This document shows positions 35,021-43,628 of a DNA stretch of 54,441 nucleotides, in pieces. Both the position numbers and the translations under genes were made by a program. The stretch's first letter is position 1; the number at the start of each line of letters is the position of its first letter. The DNA is from Planctomycetota bacterium (GTDB lineage Bacteria > Planctomycetota > B15-G4), in the NCBI GenBank assembly GCA_029259695.1, contig JAJDEQ010000043.1, positions 1 through 54,441 on the forward strand, in the 5' to 3' direction. The notes under the pieces are model-generated. The model saw only the letters and a program-made list of their open reading frames with translations, made no database searches and was not told where the DNA came from.

Positions 35021-36502
35021 TCAGCCGACCGACGAGTCGGTGTCGGCGTCCTTCGCCTCACCCTCGGCTTCGCCGTCGTCACCGTCTGCGGGCACTTCGG
35101 GCACCTCGATGTTGCGCAGCCCCTCGCGCAGCGCATCCAGCAGCCCGCCGCCGCCTCCGCCGCCGGCGCGAGTTCCCGTGCCGCCGCTCGGGCTGGTGAG
35201 GTTGTTCAGGTTGTCGCGGGCCGTGTTCTTCGCGCTCAGCAGGTGCGAGCGCCAGGCCGGCTCGACCTCATCGGCGCCCAGCTGTTCGTCCGCCATGGCG
35301 ATGCACTTCTCGTACAGCTCGCGGGCGCGGTCCTGTTCGCGTCGCAGGTCGTACTGCAGGATCGCGGCGAGGTCGTTGTAGGTGCGCGGGTCGTTGCCAT
35401 CGACCTTGAGACGTCGCTCGTAGGCCTCGATCGCCTGCTCGAACTCGCCCGTCTCCTGGGAGAGCACGGCGTAGTTGTCCCAGATCACCGACGTCTGCGG
35501 GTTGGCCTGGGTGATCGCGCCCAGGATCTGGCGCGCGGTGATGCGCGCATCCTGCGTGCCGCGCGTGACGAACGGGCCCACCGACCAAGCGAGCTCGGTG
35601 GCCACCGCGGTGGTGTCCTCCTCGCGGCGCAGGTTGATCGTGAGGTCGCGCGCGCTCGTGGCGACGATCTTGGCCAGGGCCTTGGAGGACGCATCGAAGC
35701 GGCGCTGGTTGGCGAAGCTCTTGGCCATGCGATACAGCTCGTCGAGGCTCGTCTCGGGGGACCGGTCGACGATCTCGATGGCAGCGTCGACGGCCTTCGA
35801 GGCCTCGCCCTTCGTCTCGTACAGCCACGCGAGCTGGTACCACGGCTCCACGCGGTCGGGCGGCAGCTGCTTGTCGGCGGCGATCAAGTCGTCGACCGAT
35901 GCCTGCCAGGCCTCGGCGGCCTCCGGCTCGCGCCCGGCCTCGCGCGCGTTCCAGTAGACGTACACGCCGGCGCAACCGCGCAGCAGCAGCATCTCGCCGT
36001 TCTCGCCATCGGTCGTCAGGGTCTGATTGGCGATCTCGAGTGCGCGCTTGTGGTCGCCTTCCCGGTAGAGGACGAGGTTGCCCAGCTCGACGGCGGCGCG
36101 GGCGTGACCGTCCGGCGCGAGCTTAACGGCGCGCTCCAGGTGGGCGCGGGCGTCCATCGCCATCATCTGCGCGTCGTCACCGCGGTTGTTCAGCGCGAGT
36201 TGATCCGACCAGGCGAGGTAGGCGTGTGCCAGGGCGATGCGCACGTCGTGGTCCTCACCCAGTCCCAGGTCGTCGAGGGTCGCGACGGCGCTCTCCGGTC
36301 GACCGTCGGCGATCTGGACCTCGGCCAGCAGCAGGTGGGCTTCGCGAGCCTCCGCCGCGCCGGATTCCAAGGCGGACTCGATGGCTGCGGTCGCCTCTTG
36401 CAGCGACTGCTCGGCGAGCAATTGGCGCGCCTCCGCCAGCGAGTCTTCTTGGATCGAGGCGGGCGTGATCGCCAGGGAGAGGAGGATCGGCGCGAACAAC
36501 AT
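35021..36502 (-). CDS. exported TPR-repeat protein
   Basis: 493 residues from ATG 36502, with GAGGA 8 nt upstream. A short signal peptide (MLFAPILLSLAITPAS) is followed by helical repeats over most of the length. These include TPR-like units such as HLERAVKLAPDGHARAAVEL and AIEAYERRLKVDGNDPRTYN. The C-terminus has a run of about seven glycines and an acidic, disordered tail (about 35 residues, Asp/Glu-rich). No enzyme motif is seen. Such proteins usually act as periplasmic scaffolds or in envelope quality control. It heads a two-gene unit with the PhoD-like phosphatase and is divergent from the small gene at 36811. Confidence 0.75.
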   Translation of the reverse strand: MLFAPILLSLAITPASIQEDSLAEARQLLAEQSLQEATAAIESALESGAAEAREAHLLLAEVQIADGRPESAVATLDDLGLGEDHDVRIALAHAYLAWSDQLALNNRGDDAQMMAMDARAHLERAVKLAPDGHARAAVELGNLVLYREGDHKRALEIANQTLTTDGENGEMLLLRGCAGVYVYWNAREAGREPEAAEAWQASVDDLIAADKQLPPDRVEPWYQLAWLYETKGEASKAVDAAIEIVDRSPETSLDELYRMAKSFANQRRFDASSKALAKIVATSARDLTINLRREEDTTAVATELAWSVGPFVTRGTQDARITARQILGAITQANPQTSVIWDNYAVLSQETGEFEQAIEAYERRLKVDGNDPRTYNDLAAILQYDLRREQDRARELYEKCIAMADEQLGADEVEPAWRSHLLSAKNTARDNLNNLTSPSGGTGTRAGGGGGGGLLDALREGLRNIEVPEVPADGDDGEAEGEAKDADTDSSVG

Positions 36503-36810
36503 GGGAGCTTTCCTCTGGGTTCCGGTGGGGCGGGGCTGGGGACGGCCGCGCGGCGGGACCCGATTCTCGCCCAGGGTGCGCGGTACGTCGACCGCCGACT
36601 AGGGTACTTGCCGCGCCACCGGGGCCTATGGCGGCAGTATGGCGAATCGGGCGCTCGACCGCTCGATCCCGGACGCCCCCCGGGACCCGGACCGTGGTGG
36701 CGCTCGCGCCCGCGGGCTTCTGTCGGGTGGGGTGGAAGCGCGTCGACGGATCGGTCAATCTCACGGGGTCGTTGACCACATCCCGCAGCCCGTCCGACAG
36801 GATCCAGCGC
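36503..36810. other. divergent intergenic region
   Basis: 308 nt between the TPR gene and the 84-residue gene. Beyond the two ribosome-binding sites (AGAGGA at the left end, AGGA 8 nt before 36811) I see no convincing promoter hexamers, gene or repeat. Confidence 0.5.
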
Positions 36811-37065
36811 ATGCCCGACTACACGCCATTCCAGAAGGGCGTGATCAAGCGGTACTACGAGCACCGCGACACGATCGCCCTCCAGAAGCTGGCCGAGACG
36901 GTCTCCAACCTCTACGTGGAGACCAACGAGACCAAGATGAAGCGGGCCTGGACGCTGGCCCGCAAGCACATGCTCGCCGCCGGGGTGCACGAGCACTATG
37001 CGGACACGATCGTCGGCGAACGGGACCTGGGTGAGTTGGCCAAGGTCGTCTCCGAGCTGAGCTGA
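36811..37065 (+). CDS. small conserved protein of unknown function
   Basis: 84 residues from ATG 36811 with AGGA 8 nt upstream; the frame is open further upstream without coding character. The sequence starts MPDYTPFQKGVIKRYYEHRD and is all-helical and charged, with LQKLAETVSNLYV and MKRAWTLARKHML helices. Proteins of this type (about 80 residues, opening with YxPFQ..IIKRYY) occur widely in planctomycetes without assigned function, as far as I recall. No signal peptide or membrane span. It appears monocistronic, followed by two hairpins. Confidence 0.75.
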   Translation: MPDYTPFQKGVIKRYYEHRDTIALQKLAETVSNLYVETNETKMKRAWTLARKHMLAAGVHEHYADTIVGERDLGELAKVVSELS

Positions 37066-37074
37066 GCGCTCCGG

Positions 37075-37091
37075 GGCCGGCCTTTCCGGCT
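37075..37091 (+). terminator. hairpin after the 84-residue gene
   Basis: GCCGG / CCGGC arms with a CCTTT loop, 10 nt after the stop. Confidence 0.4.
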
Positions 37092-37140
37092 GGTTCGTGG
37101 GTCGTCGTCGCGTGGCGCCAAACGCCCGTTCGGACCGTTT

Positions 37141-37164
37141 CGGAGCCCCGCGCGGGGGGCTCCG
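37141..37164 (+). terminator. strong G+C hairpin between small gene and ECF sigma gene
   Basis: CGGAGCCCC (37141-37149) pairs with GGGGCTCCG (37156-37164) across a 6-nt loop. It is 72 nt before the sigma-factor ATG. It could terminate the upstream gene or shape the sigma-factor leader. Confidence 0.5.
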
Positions 37165-37236
37165 CTGCGCGACAGCGGGAGATCGGGCGCCCGGGGCTGT
37201 CACACTGGGGGTGGCGGCGGCCCTACACAGGCGAGC

Positions 37237-39942
37237 ATGGAACCTGCCCCACGCGCAATCCGACATGAGGAACTGCTGGCCCAGATGGGCTGGGTGCAGG
37301 CCCTCGCCCGCAGCCTCGTGCGGGACCCGAACGTCGCCCTCGACGTGGCGCAACAGGCGGTGCTCACGGCGCTCGAACGACCGCCGCATACGGCGCGCAG
37401 CGGCCCCGGGCTGAGAGCCTGGTTGGCGACCGTGACCCGCACGCTGGCGCGCCAGTCCGCCCGCGGCGAGTCGCGCCGAGCGGCCCGAGAACGGCGCGCC
37501 GCGCGCCCCGAAGCGGCGCCTGCCACGGGGGACGTGGTAGAGCGGGGCGAGGCGCAGCAGCGCGTGGTCGAGGCGGTGATGAAGCTCGACGAGCCCTACC
37601 GCTCCACCGTGCTGTACCGCTACCTCGACGGATTGAGCGCGCCGGAGATCGCCGAGCGCATGGACGCCACGCCGGCTGCCGTGCGCAAGCGCCTCTCGCG
37701 CGGACTCGAGCAGATGCGCGCGAACTTCGACGCCGAGCACGGCGGCGAACGCTCCCACTGGATCGCCGCGCTGCTGCCGCTCGTGGGGCGCTTCGACGTG
37801 GGCATCGTGGGCATCGGGGGCATCGGGGGCGCCGCGGCGGCGCAGCGGGTCGGCGCGTCCTCGGCGAGCGAGAGCGCGGCCGCGACCGGAACCGCGGCTG
37901 CGGGGGCGTGGCCGCTGACGCTGGCCGGCGCCGGTGTGATCGGGACGGCAGTCCTGGCCGTCGTGCTCGTCTGGCGTGGAGGCGGGGGCCTCGAAGGCAT
38001 CGGGGCCGAGACGCCCACGTCGTTGGGCGGCGGCGTGCCGGCCGTGGCCGTCGACGTGACGGGCGCCGGTCCGACCGAGGTGGGGCAGTCGCCGGTCCAA
38101 CCGCTCGCCGCGCGCGGCGTGGAGCCGGTCGACGTGCGCGAGCAGGCGGCCGCGATCGACATGCCGTCGCGGGCCGTCGTGGTTCGTGGGCGCGTCGTCG
38201 ACCTCGCGGGTCGCCCGGTCTCCGGTTTGAGGCTGCGCTTCGAGCCGGATCGGCAGCGCGCCAACATGTCCCGCCGGCCCGCCACGCTCACCACCCTGGC
38301 GGACGACGACGGACGCTTCGTCTTCCCGCCCGTCACGCACGCCGGCCGCGTGCTCGCGGCCTCGAGTCACACAGTCACGGTCCTCGCGGGCTACGCCGAA
38401 CTGGGCCGGCCGGACACGGAACAGACCGTCGTGGTCGCGCCACGTCGCCGCATCGCCGGCCATGTGCTCGACGAACGGGGCGCGGCGATCGCCGCCGCCG
38501 AAGTGGAGCTGACGCTGCCCGCCGGCTGGCAGCGTCGCTTCGGAACCGCGCTCGACTCGGGGATGCCGTTGCGTTGGCGCGCCGAGACGGGGGTCGACGG
38601 ACGCTTCGACCTGGCCAACGCACCCGGCCTCGAGGGTGCGCTGCTGTCGGCGCGTGCCCCGGGTTACGAATTCGCCGAGGCCACCGTGCCGGAGCACGCG
38701 GCACTCGACCTGATGATCACGCTCGTGCGGCCCGAGGTGACGCTGCGCGGCCGGGTGTTGCACGCCGACGGCACGCCGGCCCCGGGCGCTCGTGTCTCGC
38801 ACATGGTCGAAGTCGTCGCGGCGGACGACGGCGGTTGGTTCGAGCTGCCGTTGACGTCCGCCGTACGCGCCATGCTCGAGCACCTGGGTGACGATCCGCG
38901 GGCACACCGTCTCGTCGCCATGGCTCCCGACGTGCAGCCGGCCGTGATGGACGCCCCGCTCGATGGGGACGGGAACGCCGTCTGGCCGAACGAGATCGAG
39001 CTGCGCCTGGGTCCGGCGCCGCTGACCATGCGCGGCCGCATCGTGGGCGCCGACGGTGAGCCCCAGGTCGGGCTCATCGTGTGGGTCGCCGACCCGGGGA
39101 TGTTCTATCGCAACATCTCCCAGGAGGGTGTGCTCAGCACCGAGACCAACGACTCGTCTTCCGACGACGACGACCGACTCGTCGTCATCGAGAGCGTGCT
39201 CGCCGGAGCACCTGACGAGGACTGGCACGTCGTGTCGACCGACCAGGACGGGCGCTTCGAACTGCCCGGCTTGCTCGACCGCGATTACGTCGTCGCCGCC
39301 ATGGACTCGTGGCTGCTGGTTCGCACCGCGTCCGAACCCGTGCACCCGTCGACGGGCGTCACCCTGACCCTGGACCGAGAACGGACCATCAAGAGGGTCA
39401 CGGGCCGCGTCGTGTCGCGCCGCGGGGCGCCGGTGGTCGGTGCCGAGGTCGGCATCCGCACCAGCGCGTTCGCCGTCGGCGGCAGCAGTTGGATCGACAT
39501 GCGTCGCGGAGACGTGAGCGGCCCGGACGGCGAATTCGTGCTCGAGGCCGTCCCGCTCGAGGGCGCCTTCCTGCGCGTCGAGGGCCGCGGCATGCTGCCG
39601 AGCGACTACGGGCGCGCCGCTGGCGACGAGCAGGCGGCGCTGATCTCGGGGCAGCCGATCGAGATCGTCGTCCCGCTGCGCTTGGATGTGCAGGTCGCGC
39701 TCGAGCGCCCCGACGAGGCCGACCGGGTCGCCTTCCTCGATGCGCAGGGCCAGCCCGTCAGGATCCACAGCATGCGCTTCGCGCGTCGTGAAGAGCGCGG
39801 CGACATGGCCCTCGTCGAGGGCCGCTCGCCGGTGTTCGCCGTGTCCGACGCGGCCGTCGTCATGATCCTCAGCCGAGAGGGCAGCGAAGTGCGCCGCGTG
39901 GCGCTCGAGGCCGCTCCCGGCCGCGTCAACGTGGTGCGTTGA
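37237..39942 (+). CDS. ECF sigma factor fused to a membrane span and carboxypeptidase-regulatory-like domains
   Basis: 901 residues. The first ~165 form an ECF sigma factor: sigma-2 region (~14-80; WVQALARSLVRDPNVALDVA) and sigma-4 helix-turn-helix (~105-160; LDGLSAPEIAERMDATPAAV). A Gly/Ala-rich linker leads to one transmembrane segment (~225-247; LTLAGAGVIGTAVLAVVLV). The remaining ~650 residues hold at least five CarboxypepD_reg-like beta-sandwich starts of the form GRVxDxxGxPVxGxxV, near residues 310, 404, 500, 596 and 719. An Asp/Ser-rich loop lies near 640. Topology predicts a cytoplasmic sigma part tethered to an extracytoplasmic sensor. No separate anti-sigma gene is adjacent. The next gene starts 83 nt downstream and may be a partner or target. 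Confidence 0.88.
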   Translation: MEPAPRAIRHEELLAQMGWVQALARSLVRDPNVALDVAQQAVLTALERPPHTARSGPGLRAWLATVTRTLARQSARGESRRAARERRAARPEAAPATGDVVERGEAQQRVVEAVMKLDEPYRSTVLYRYLDGLSAPEIAERMDATPAAVRKRLSRGLEQMRANFDAEHGGERSHWIAALLPLVGRFDVGIVGIGGIGGAAAAQRVGASSASESAAATGTAAAGAWPLTLAGAGVIGTAVLAVVLVWRGGGGLEGIGAETPTSLGGGVPAVAVDVTGAGPTEVGQSPVQPLAARGVEPVDVREQAAAIDMPSRAVVVRGRVVDLAGRPVSGLRLRFEPDRQRANMSRRPATLTTLADDDGRFVFPPVTHAGRVLAASSHTVTVLAGYAELGRPDTEQTVVVAPRRRIAGHVLDERGAAIAAAEVELTLPAGWQRRFGTALDSGMPLRWRAETGVDGRFDLANAPGLEGALLSARAPGYEFAEATVPEHAALDLMITLVRPEVTLRGRVLHADGTPAPGARVSHMVEVVAADDGGWFELPLTSAVRAMLEHLGDDPRAHRLVAMAPDVQPAVMDAPLDGDGNAVWPNEIELRLGPAPLTMRGRIVGADGEPQVGLIVWVADPGMFYRNISQEGVLSTETNDSSSDDDDRLVVIESVLAGAPDEDWHVVSTDQDGRFELPGLLDRDYVVAAMDSWLLVRTASEPVHPSTGVTLTLDRERTIKRVTGRVVSRRGAPVVGAEVGIRTSAFAVGGSSWIDMRRGDVSGPDGEFVLEAVPLEGAFLRVEGRGMLPSDYGRAAGDEQAALISGQPIEIVVPLRLDVQVALERPDEADRVAFLDAQGQPVRIHSMRFARREERGDMALVEGRSPVFAVSDAAVVMILSREGSEVRRVALEAAPGRVNVVR

Positions 39943-40025
39943 TGCGACCCGAGAACCCCATTCCGTCCAAGTCCTGCAGTCCATTCGAGTCCGGCGACTG
40001 GCGCCGCGCTGAAAGGAACTCACTC

Positions 40026-41207
40026 ATGTCCATCACCCTCACATGCGCCCTGCTCTGCGGGGCCCTGGTCAGTCCGCTGACCGCCGCCGACCCCGCACCG
40101 AGCCTCGACGACGAGGTGGCGTCGGTGCACTGGTACGACGGCGGCTACAACCGGGCCCTGCGCGAGGCTCGCGACAACGAGCAACTCGTGTTCATCGCGC
40201 TCGTGCCCAACTGGAGCGACTACAGCAACCAGCTCGTGGAGGAGACATTCCCCAGCGAGCCGGTGGCGAACGAACTGTCCGAGCTGGTGTGCCTCAAGTA
40301 CGACCTGGAGGACCATCACTTCGCCCAGATCGTGAAGCGCTACAACGTCGAGGTCTTCCCCTCGATCGTCGTGGCCCAGCCCAACGGGAACATCGAGGAG
40401 ATCATCGAGGGCTTCATCCCCGTCGATCCGCTCGTGGACCAGATGCGTCGCATCAAGTCCTCCGACAACACGGTGAGCGGTTGGGAGCACGCGGTCGAAT
40501 CGGACCCCGAGAACCTCGATGTGCAGCTGGAACTGGCGATGAAGCTCGAGGCGTGTCGTGACTGGCGCAACTACGAGAGGGTCGTGCGCAGCATCCGCGA
40601 GGCCGACCCGCATGGCGAGAGCCCGGCCGGCGTGAGGCTCGACATGAAGGAGATCTGGACCGAGATCGCCGCCAACACACCGGCCGGCGAGACCTACGAC
40701 CTGGCTCCGATGTACGCCTACATGCCGGGGGTCACGGCGCCCGAGGCGGCCTTCGCCGGCTGGAGTCGGATCGCGAACCTGCACGCCTCGATGGGCCAGG
40801 TGCACGAGTCCGTCAGCGGCTTCCAGCGCTGCTACGAAGTGATCGACCAGGGCGATCTGCTCAACTGGGGCAACGACGTCGTGAACTACATGCTCGAGCG
40901 CAACGACGAGACGCCGATGAACGACGACGAGCGACGCTTCGCGTTGGAACTCGCCAAGGCCGCGGTGCAGCGCGCCGTGGACCTCGGCGATCCGGAGGCC
41001 GAACACTACGGTCTGTCCTTCAACGGTGATGACTACGACAACTGGCTCGCGTCGCGACTCGACCTGTTGACGTGGGCGCACCTGGCCTTCGACGACGAGC
41101 AGGCCGGCGCGCAGCAGGCCCTCTCCGTGGCGCAGCGCTGCGTCGAACTCGACCCGGAGAACCCCGAGTACCAGGGGCGACTCGAGATGGTCAAGGCGCG
41201 CCTGTAG
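40026..41207 (+). CDS. exported thioredoxin-fold protein without CxxC, with helical repeat domain
   Basis: 393 residues from ATG 40026 (AAGGA about 9 nt upstream). Signal peptide 1-22 (LTCALLCGALVSPLTAA). The thioredoxin-like domain (~30-135) has the beta-strand QLVFIALVPNWSDYSNQLVE, where the CxxC should lie but no Cys is found. The cis-Pro strand VEVFPSIVVAQPNG and a following Gly-rich turn are present. Helical TPR-like repeats fill the rest (for example LSVAQRCVELDPENPEYQGR). Redox activity is unlikely; a chaperone or binding role is inferred. It lies 83 nt downstream of the ECF fusion on the same strand. Confidence 0.75.
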   Translation: MSITLTCALLCGALVSPLTAADPAPSLDDEVASVHWYDGGYNRALREARDNEQLVFIALVPNWSDYSNQLVEETFPSEPVANELSELVCLKYDLEDHHFAQIVKRYNVEVFPSIVVAQPNGNIEEIIEGFIPVDPLVDQMRRIKSSDNTVSGWEHAVESDPENLDVQLELAMKLEACRDWRNYERVVRSIREADPHGESPAGVRLDMKEIWTEIAANTPAGETYDLAPMYAYMPGVTAPEAAFAGWSRIANLHASMGQVHESVSGFQRCYEVIDQGDLLNWGNDVVNYMLERNDETPMNDDERRFALELAKAAVQRAVDLGDPEAEHYGLSFNGDDYDNWLASRLDLLTWAHLAFDDEQAGAQQALSVAQRCVELDPENPEYQGRLEMVKARL

Positions 41208-41227
41208 GCCCGCGGTCTCCGACTGAC

Positions 41228-41284
41228 GACGACCCGCGGGGCGCGTCGAGATCCGCTCCGATCTCACTCGCCCCGCGAGTCGTC
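41228..41284. terminator. large bipartite hairpin between convergent genes (bidirectional terminator)
   Basis: Arms 41228-41243 and 41269-41284 pair over 16 positions with one mismatch (GACGAC, then CGCGGGGCG). The 25-nt loop contains a second perfect stem, GAGATC / GATCTC (41248-41265). It lies 20 nt after the stop at 41207 and 21 nt after the rsgA stop. Confidence 0.7.
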
Positions 41285-41305
41285 ACACGGCTTCACGTCT
41301 CGGTG

Positions 41306-42520
41306 TCAGCGTTCGCCGAGGGTGCCCACCAGGCGACTCCAGCTGGCGTGTCGCAAGGTGGAGACGGCACCGCGCTCGACGGCATCGCGGACCGCGCAAT
41401 CGGGTTCCACGAGGTGTGAGCAGTCGGCGTAGCGGCAGCCCGCCCCGTGCGCCGCGATCTCCGGGAACGCGGCCAGGAGAGCGGCGCGCTCGAGGGGCCA
41501 CAGGCCGAAGGCGCGCACGCCGGGTGTGTCGATCACCCGGGTGCCGTTGTCCAGCTCGCGCAGCGAGGAGCTCGTGGTCGTGTGGCGGCCCTTGCCGTCT
41601 CCCGCCCGCACAGCACCCGTGCGCTCGTGGGCCGCGGGGTCGAGTGCGTTCAGCACGGAGGACTTGCCCACCCCGCTGTGGCCCAGCAGGACGCAGGTCG
41701 CCCCGACGAGCAGCGTGCCCAGTTCCTCGATGCCCTCGCCCGTGGTCGCGGAGACCAGCGGGCAGCGCAATCCCATGTCCCGGTAAGGGGCGAGGGTGTT
41801 GCCGAGTTCGGCGCGGGCCGCGGTCCCCGCGAGCAGGTCGACCTTGTTGACGCACAGCACAGGGGCCACGCCACCGCGCTCGACCGCCAGGATGACCCGA
41901 TCCGCGAGTCCCAGCTTGGGGTTCGAAGCGACCAGCACGACGACGGCGTGATCGACGTTCGCCGCCAGCACGCGCTCGCGGTGAAGGGTGGACGGGTCCG
42001 GTCGCGCCAACCGTGATCGGCGCGGCTCGGTGTGCGTCACGCGCCCGCGCACGGGGTCGACGTGGACCTCGTCGCCCACCGCCAGGGGGCCCAACTCGTG
42101 CGGTGACGGGACGCGCTGCTCCGCGCCCGGCGCCAAGCGCCCGTCAGCGCCGGTGTAGCGCACGCTGAGCATCGTGCGCGCCACCGCCACGACCAGTGCG
42201 CGCCGGCCGCCCGTGTCGGGCTGCGATGGCGGCGGGGCGGGGTGCCCCTCCGGTGGCGGCTGAGCCGGTGTCGCGCTCGTCTGCGGGGGGCCGCCCGGTG
42301 TGCTGCCGGGCGGCGTGGCCGGCTTGGTGCGGGGACGCTTGACGATCTTCTCGAAGATCGGTCCGTCCTGGCTGTCGTCGCCGGCGTGCCAGTCCTTGCG
42401 GCGGGGCTTGCGTTGACCGGGCTGGGATTCGCGGCCGGCCTTCTTGGCCTTCTTGGCCAGCTTGCGGTTCTCCTGGCTCGCCAGGGCCTTCTTGCTGGTG
42501 CGCACGAAGCGCTGCTTCAT
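41306..42520 (-). CDS. rsgA: ribosome small-subunit-dependent GTPase A
   Basis: A circularly permuted GTPase that checks late 30S maturation. 404 residues from ATG 42520; no clear Shine-Dalgarno, so the start is uncertain. Order: basic N-terminal extension (1-~65; KKALASQENRKLAKKAKK), Pro-rich linker (~66-105), OB fold (~107-165), then G4 NKVD (225-228), G1 GHSGVGKS (280-287), G2 region HTTTSS and G3 DTPG (331-334). A zinc knuckle uses C362, C367, H369 and C375, followed by a C-terminal helix. E. coli RsgA is ~350 residues; the first ~105 residues here are extra and may contact rRNA. Convergent with the thioredoxin-fold gene. Confidence 0.95.
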   Translation of the reverse strand: MKQRFVRTSKKALASQENRKLAKKAKKAGRESQPGQRKPRRKDWHAGDDSQDGPIFEKIVKRPRTKPATPPGSTPGGPPQTSATPAQPPPEGHPAPPPSQPDTGGRRALVVAVARTMLSVRYTGADGRLAPGAEQRVPSPHELGPLAVGDEVHVDPVRGRVTHTEPRRSRLARPDPSTLHRERVLAANVDHAVVVLVASNPKLGLADRVILAVERGGVAPVLCVNKVDLLAGTAARAELGNTLAPYRDMGLRCPLVSATTGEGIEELGTLLVGATCVLLGHSGVGKSSVLNALDPAAHERTGAVRAGDGKGRHTTTSSSLRELDNGTRVIDTPGVRAFGLWPLERAALLAAFPEIAAHGAGCRYADCSHLVEPDCAVRDAVERGAVSTLRHASWSRLVGTLGER

Positions 42521-42947
42521 GCGGAGTTTGTCGTCGGGATGCAATGTCTCGTCTCGGGGCGCAGGCAATGCGCCGGTGGAGTGCGCGGCCTCGTGTTGAT
42601 CGAGGTCGACGGACGTCCACACCGGAGCGCGGCCGGAATCCGGGCGCAGCGGACGTGGACGAAGGCAGGCGCGAGCGCAGGGCAGCGCTCGACTCCGCAC
42701 TCAGCGGTGCATCGCGCGGGGCGGCGGGACGCATCCCACCGGCCGCGAGAGGCCCATCAGGCGAGCGCGGAGGCGCGCGTGATGACAGTCTCAGCTTGTC
42801 TCGACATCGGCGGCCTCCTGTGGGTGAGAGAGACGGAAACGAATCGCGTGGCTGGACGAGCGGGCCCGTCGCGTGCCGTTCGCGAGGGCTGAGCCTAACC
42901 CGCTCGCCGCCGGCTGCAAAGTGCCGGAGGGTTCGCGGGGGCGGGTC
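42521..42947. other. non-coding stretch upstream of rsgA
   Basis: 427 nt. The only notable signal is a perfect Shine-Dalgarno with a 16-codon open frame at 42757-42819 on the rsgA strand. No convincing longer gene, repeat or promoter was found. Confidence 0.5.
42757..42807 (-). CDS. possible 16-residue leader peptide upstream of rsgA
   Basis: On the minus strand AGGAGG (42819-42814) is followed after 6 nt by ATG 42807 and a 16-residue frame, MSRQAETVITRASALA, then TGA. The ribosome-binding site is the strongest in the region and points toward rsgA, about 240 nt downstream. It might be a leader peptide. There is no run of one amino acid to suggest classical attenuation, and chance is possible. 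Confidence 0.25.
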   Translation of the reverse strand: MSRQAETVITRASALA

Positions 42948-43628
42948 TCAGGCGCGCTGGGCGCCGAGTCGACTGCCGAGGAAAGCACCGATGGCCGCGA
43001 TCTCCTCCATGCAGACCTCGTGCTGCATCGGGTAGTCGTGCCAGCTCACCTCGTAGCCCAGGGCCGTGAGGCGATCGCGCGCCTGTTGCCCGGCCTTCAG
43101 CGGCACGACCGGATCGTGGGTGCCGTGGGCCTGGAAGATCGGCGTGGAGTCGTTGATCGCGTGTCGTTCGGCTTCGAGCGTGTCGTCGCGCACGAGATAG
43201 GTCGACAGCGCGAGCACGCCGGCCAGGGGTTCCTCGTGTCGCAGGGCCGCGTGCAGGGCGATCGCGCCACCCTGCGAGAAGCCGGCCAGGACGATGCGCT
43301 CACTGGGGACGCCGCGGGTGTGCTCCCGGGCGATCAGGTCGGTCACCGCCGCGGTGGAACGCAACACGCCGTCCGCGTCCACACGCCGGCCGAGGTTCAT
43401 CTCGAGGATGTCGTACCAGGCGGGCATGACGAAGCCGCCGTTGATCGTGACCGGGATCGCCGGGGCATGCGGGAACACGAAGCGCACGCGCGCTGCGGGA
43501 TCGAGCCCGAGGTGCGGCACGATCGGGACGAAGTCATTGCCGTCCGCGCCCAGGCCGTGCAGCCAGATGACGCTGGCGTCCGCCGCGCCGTCCGGTTCCA
43601 GTTCGACGCAGGGGAGCGGCTCAGCCAA
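42948..43628 (-). CDS. carboxylesterase / phospholipase-type alpha/beta hydrolase
   Basis: 226 residues, typical of the EstB/acyl-protein-thioesterase-like family. It starts with TTG 43628, 5 nt inside the end of the FKBP gene, implying coupled translation. Motifs: oxyanion-side VIWLHGLGADGNDF, nucleophile elbow GFSQGG (Ser), acid AHGTHDPVVP (Asp) and MQHEVC (His). These cytoplasmic serine esterases cleave short-chain carboxylic esters; the natural substrate is not known. The gene ends a minus-strand run after FKBP. Confidence 0.9.
   Translation of the reverse strand: MAEPLPCVELEPDGAADASVIWLHGLGADGNDFVPIVPHLGLDPAARVRFVFPHAPAIPVTINGGFVMPAWYDILEMNLGRRVDADGVLRSTAAVTDLIAREHTRGVPSERIVLAGFSQGGAIALHAALRHEEPLAGVLALSTYLVRDDTLEAERHAINDSTPIFQAHGTHDPVVPLKAGQQARDRLTALGYEVSWHDYPMQHEVCMEEIAAIGAFLGSRLGAQRA

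Noticed and set aside
36190..40023. Long minus-strand open frame across the small gene and the ECF fusion
   Set aside because: The plus strand carries sigma-factor and repeat-domain motifs; the minus frame has none.
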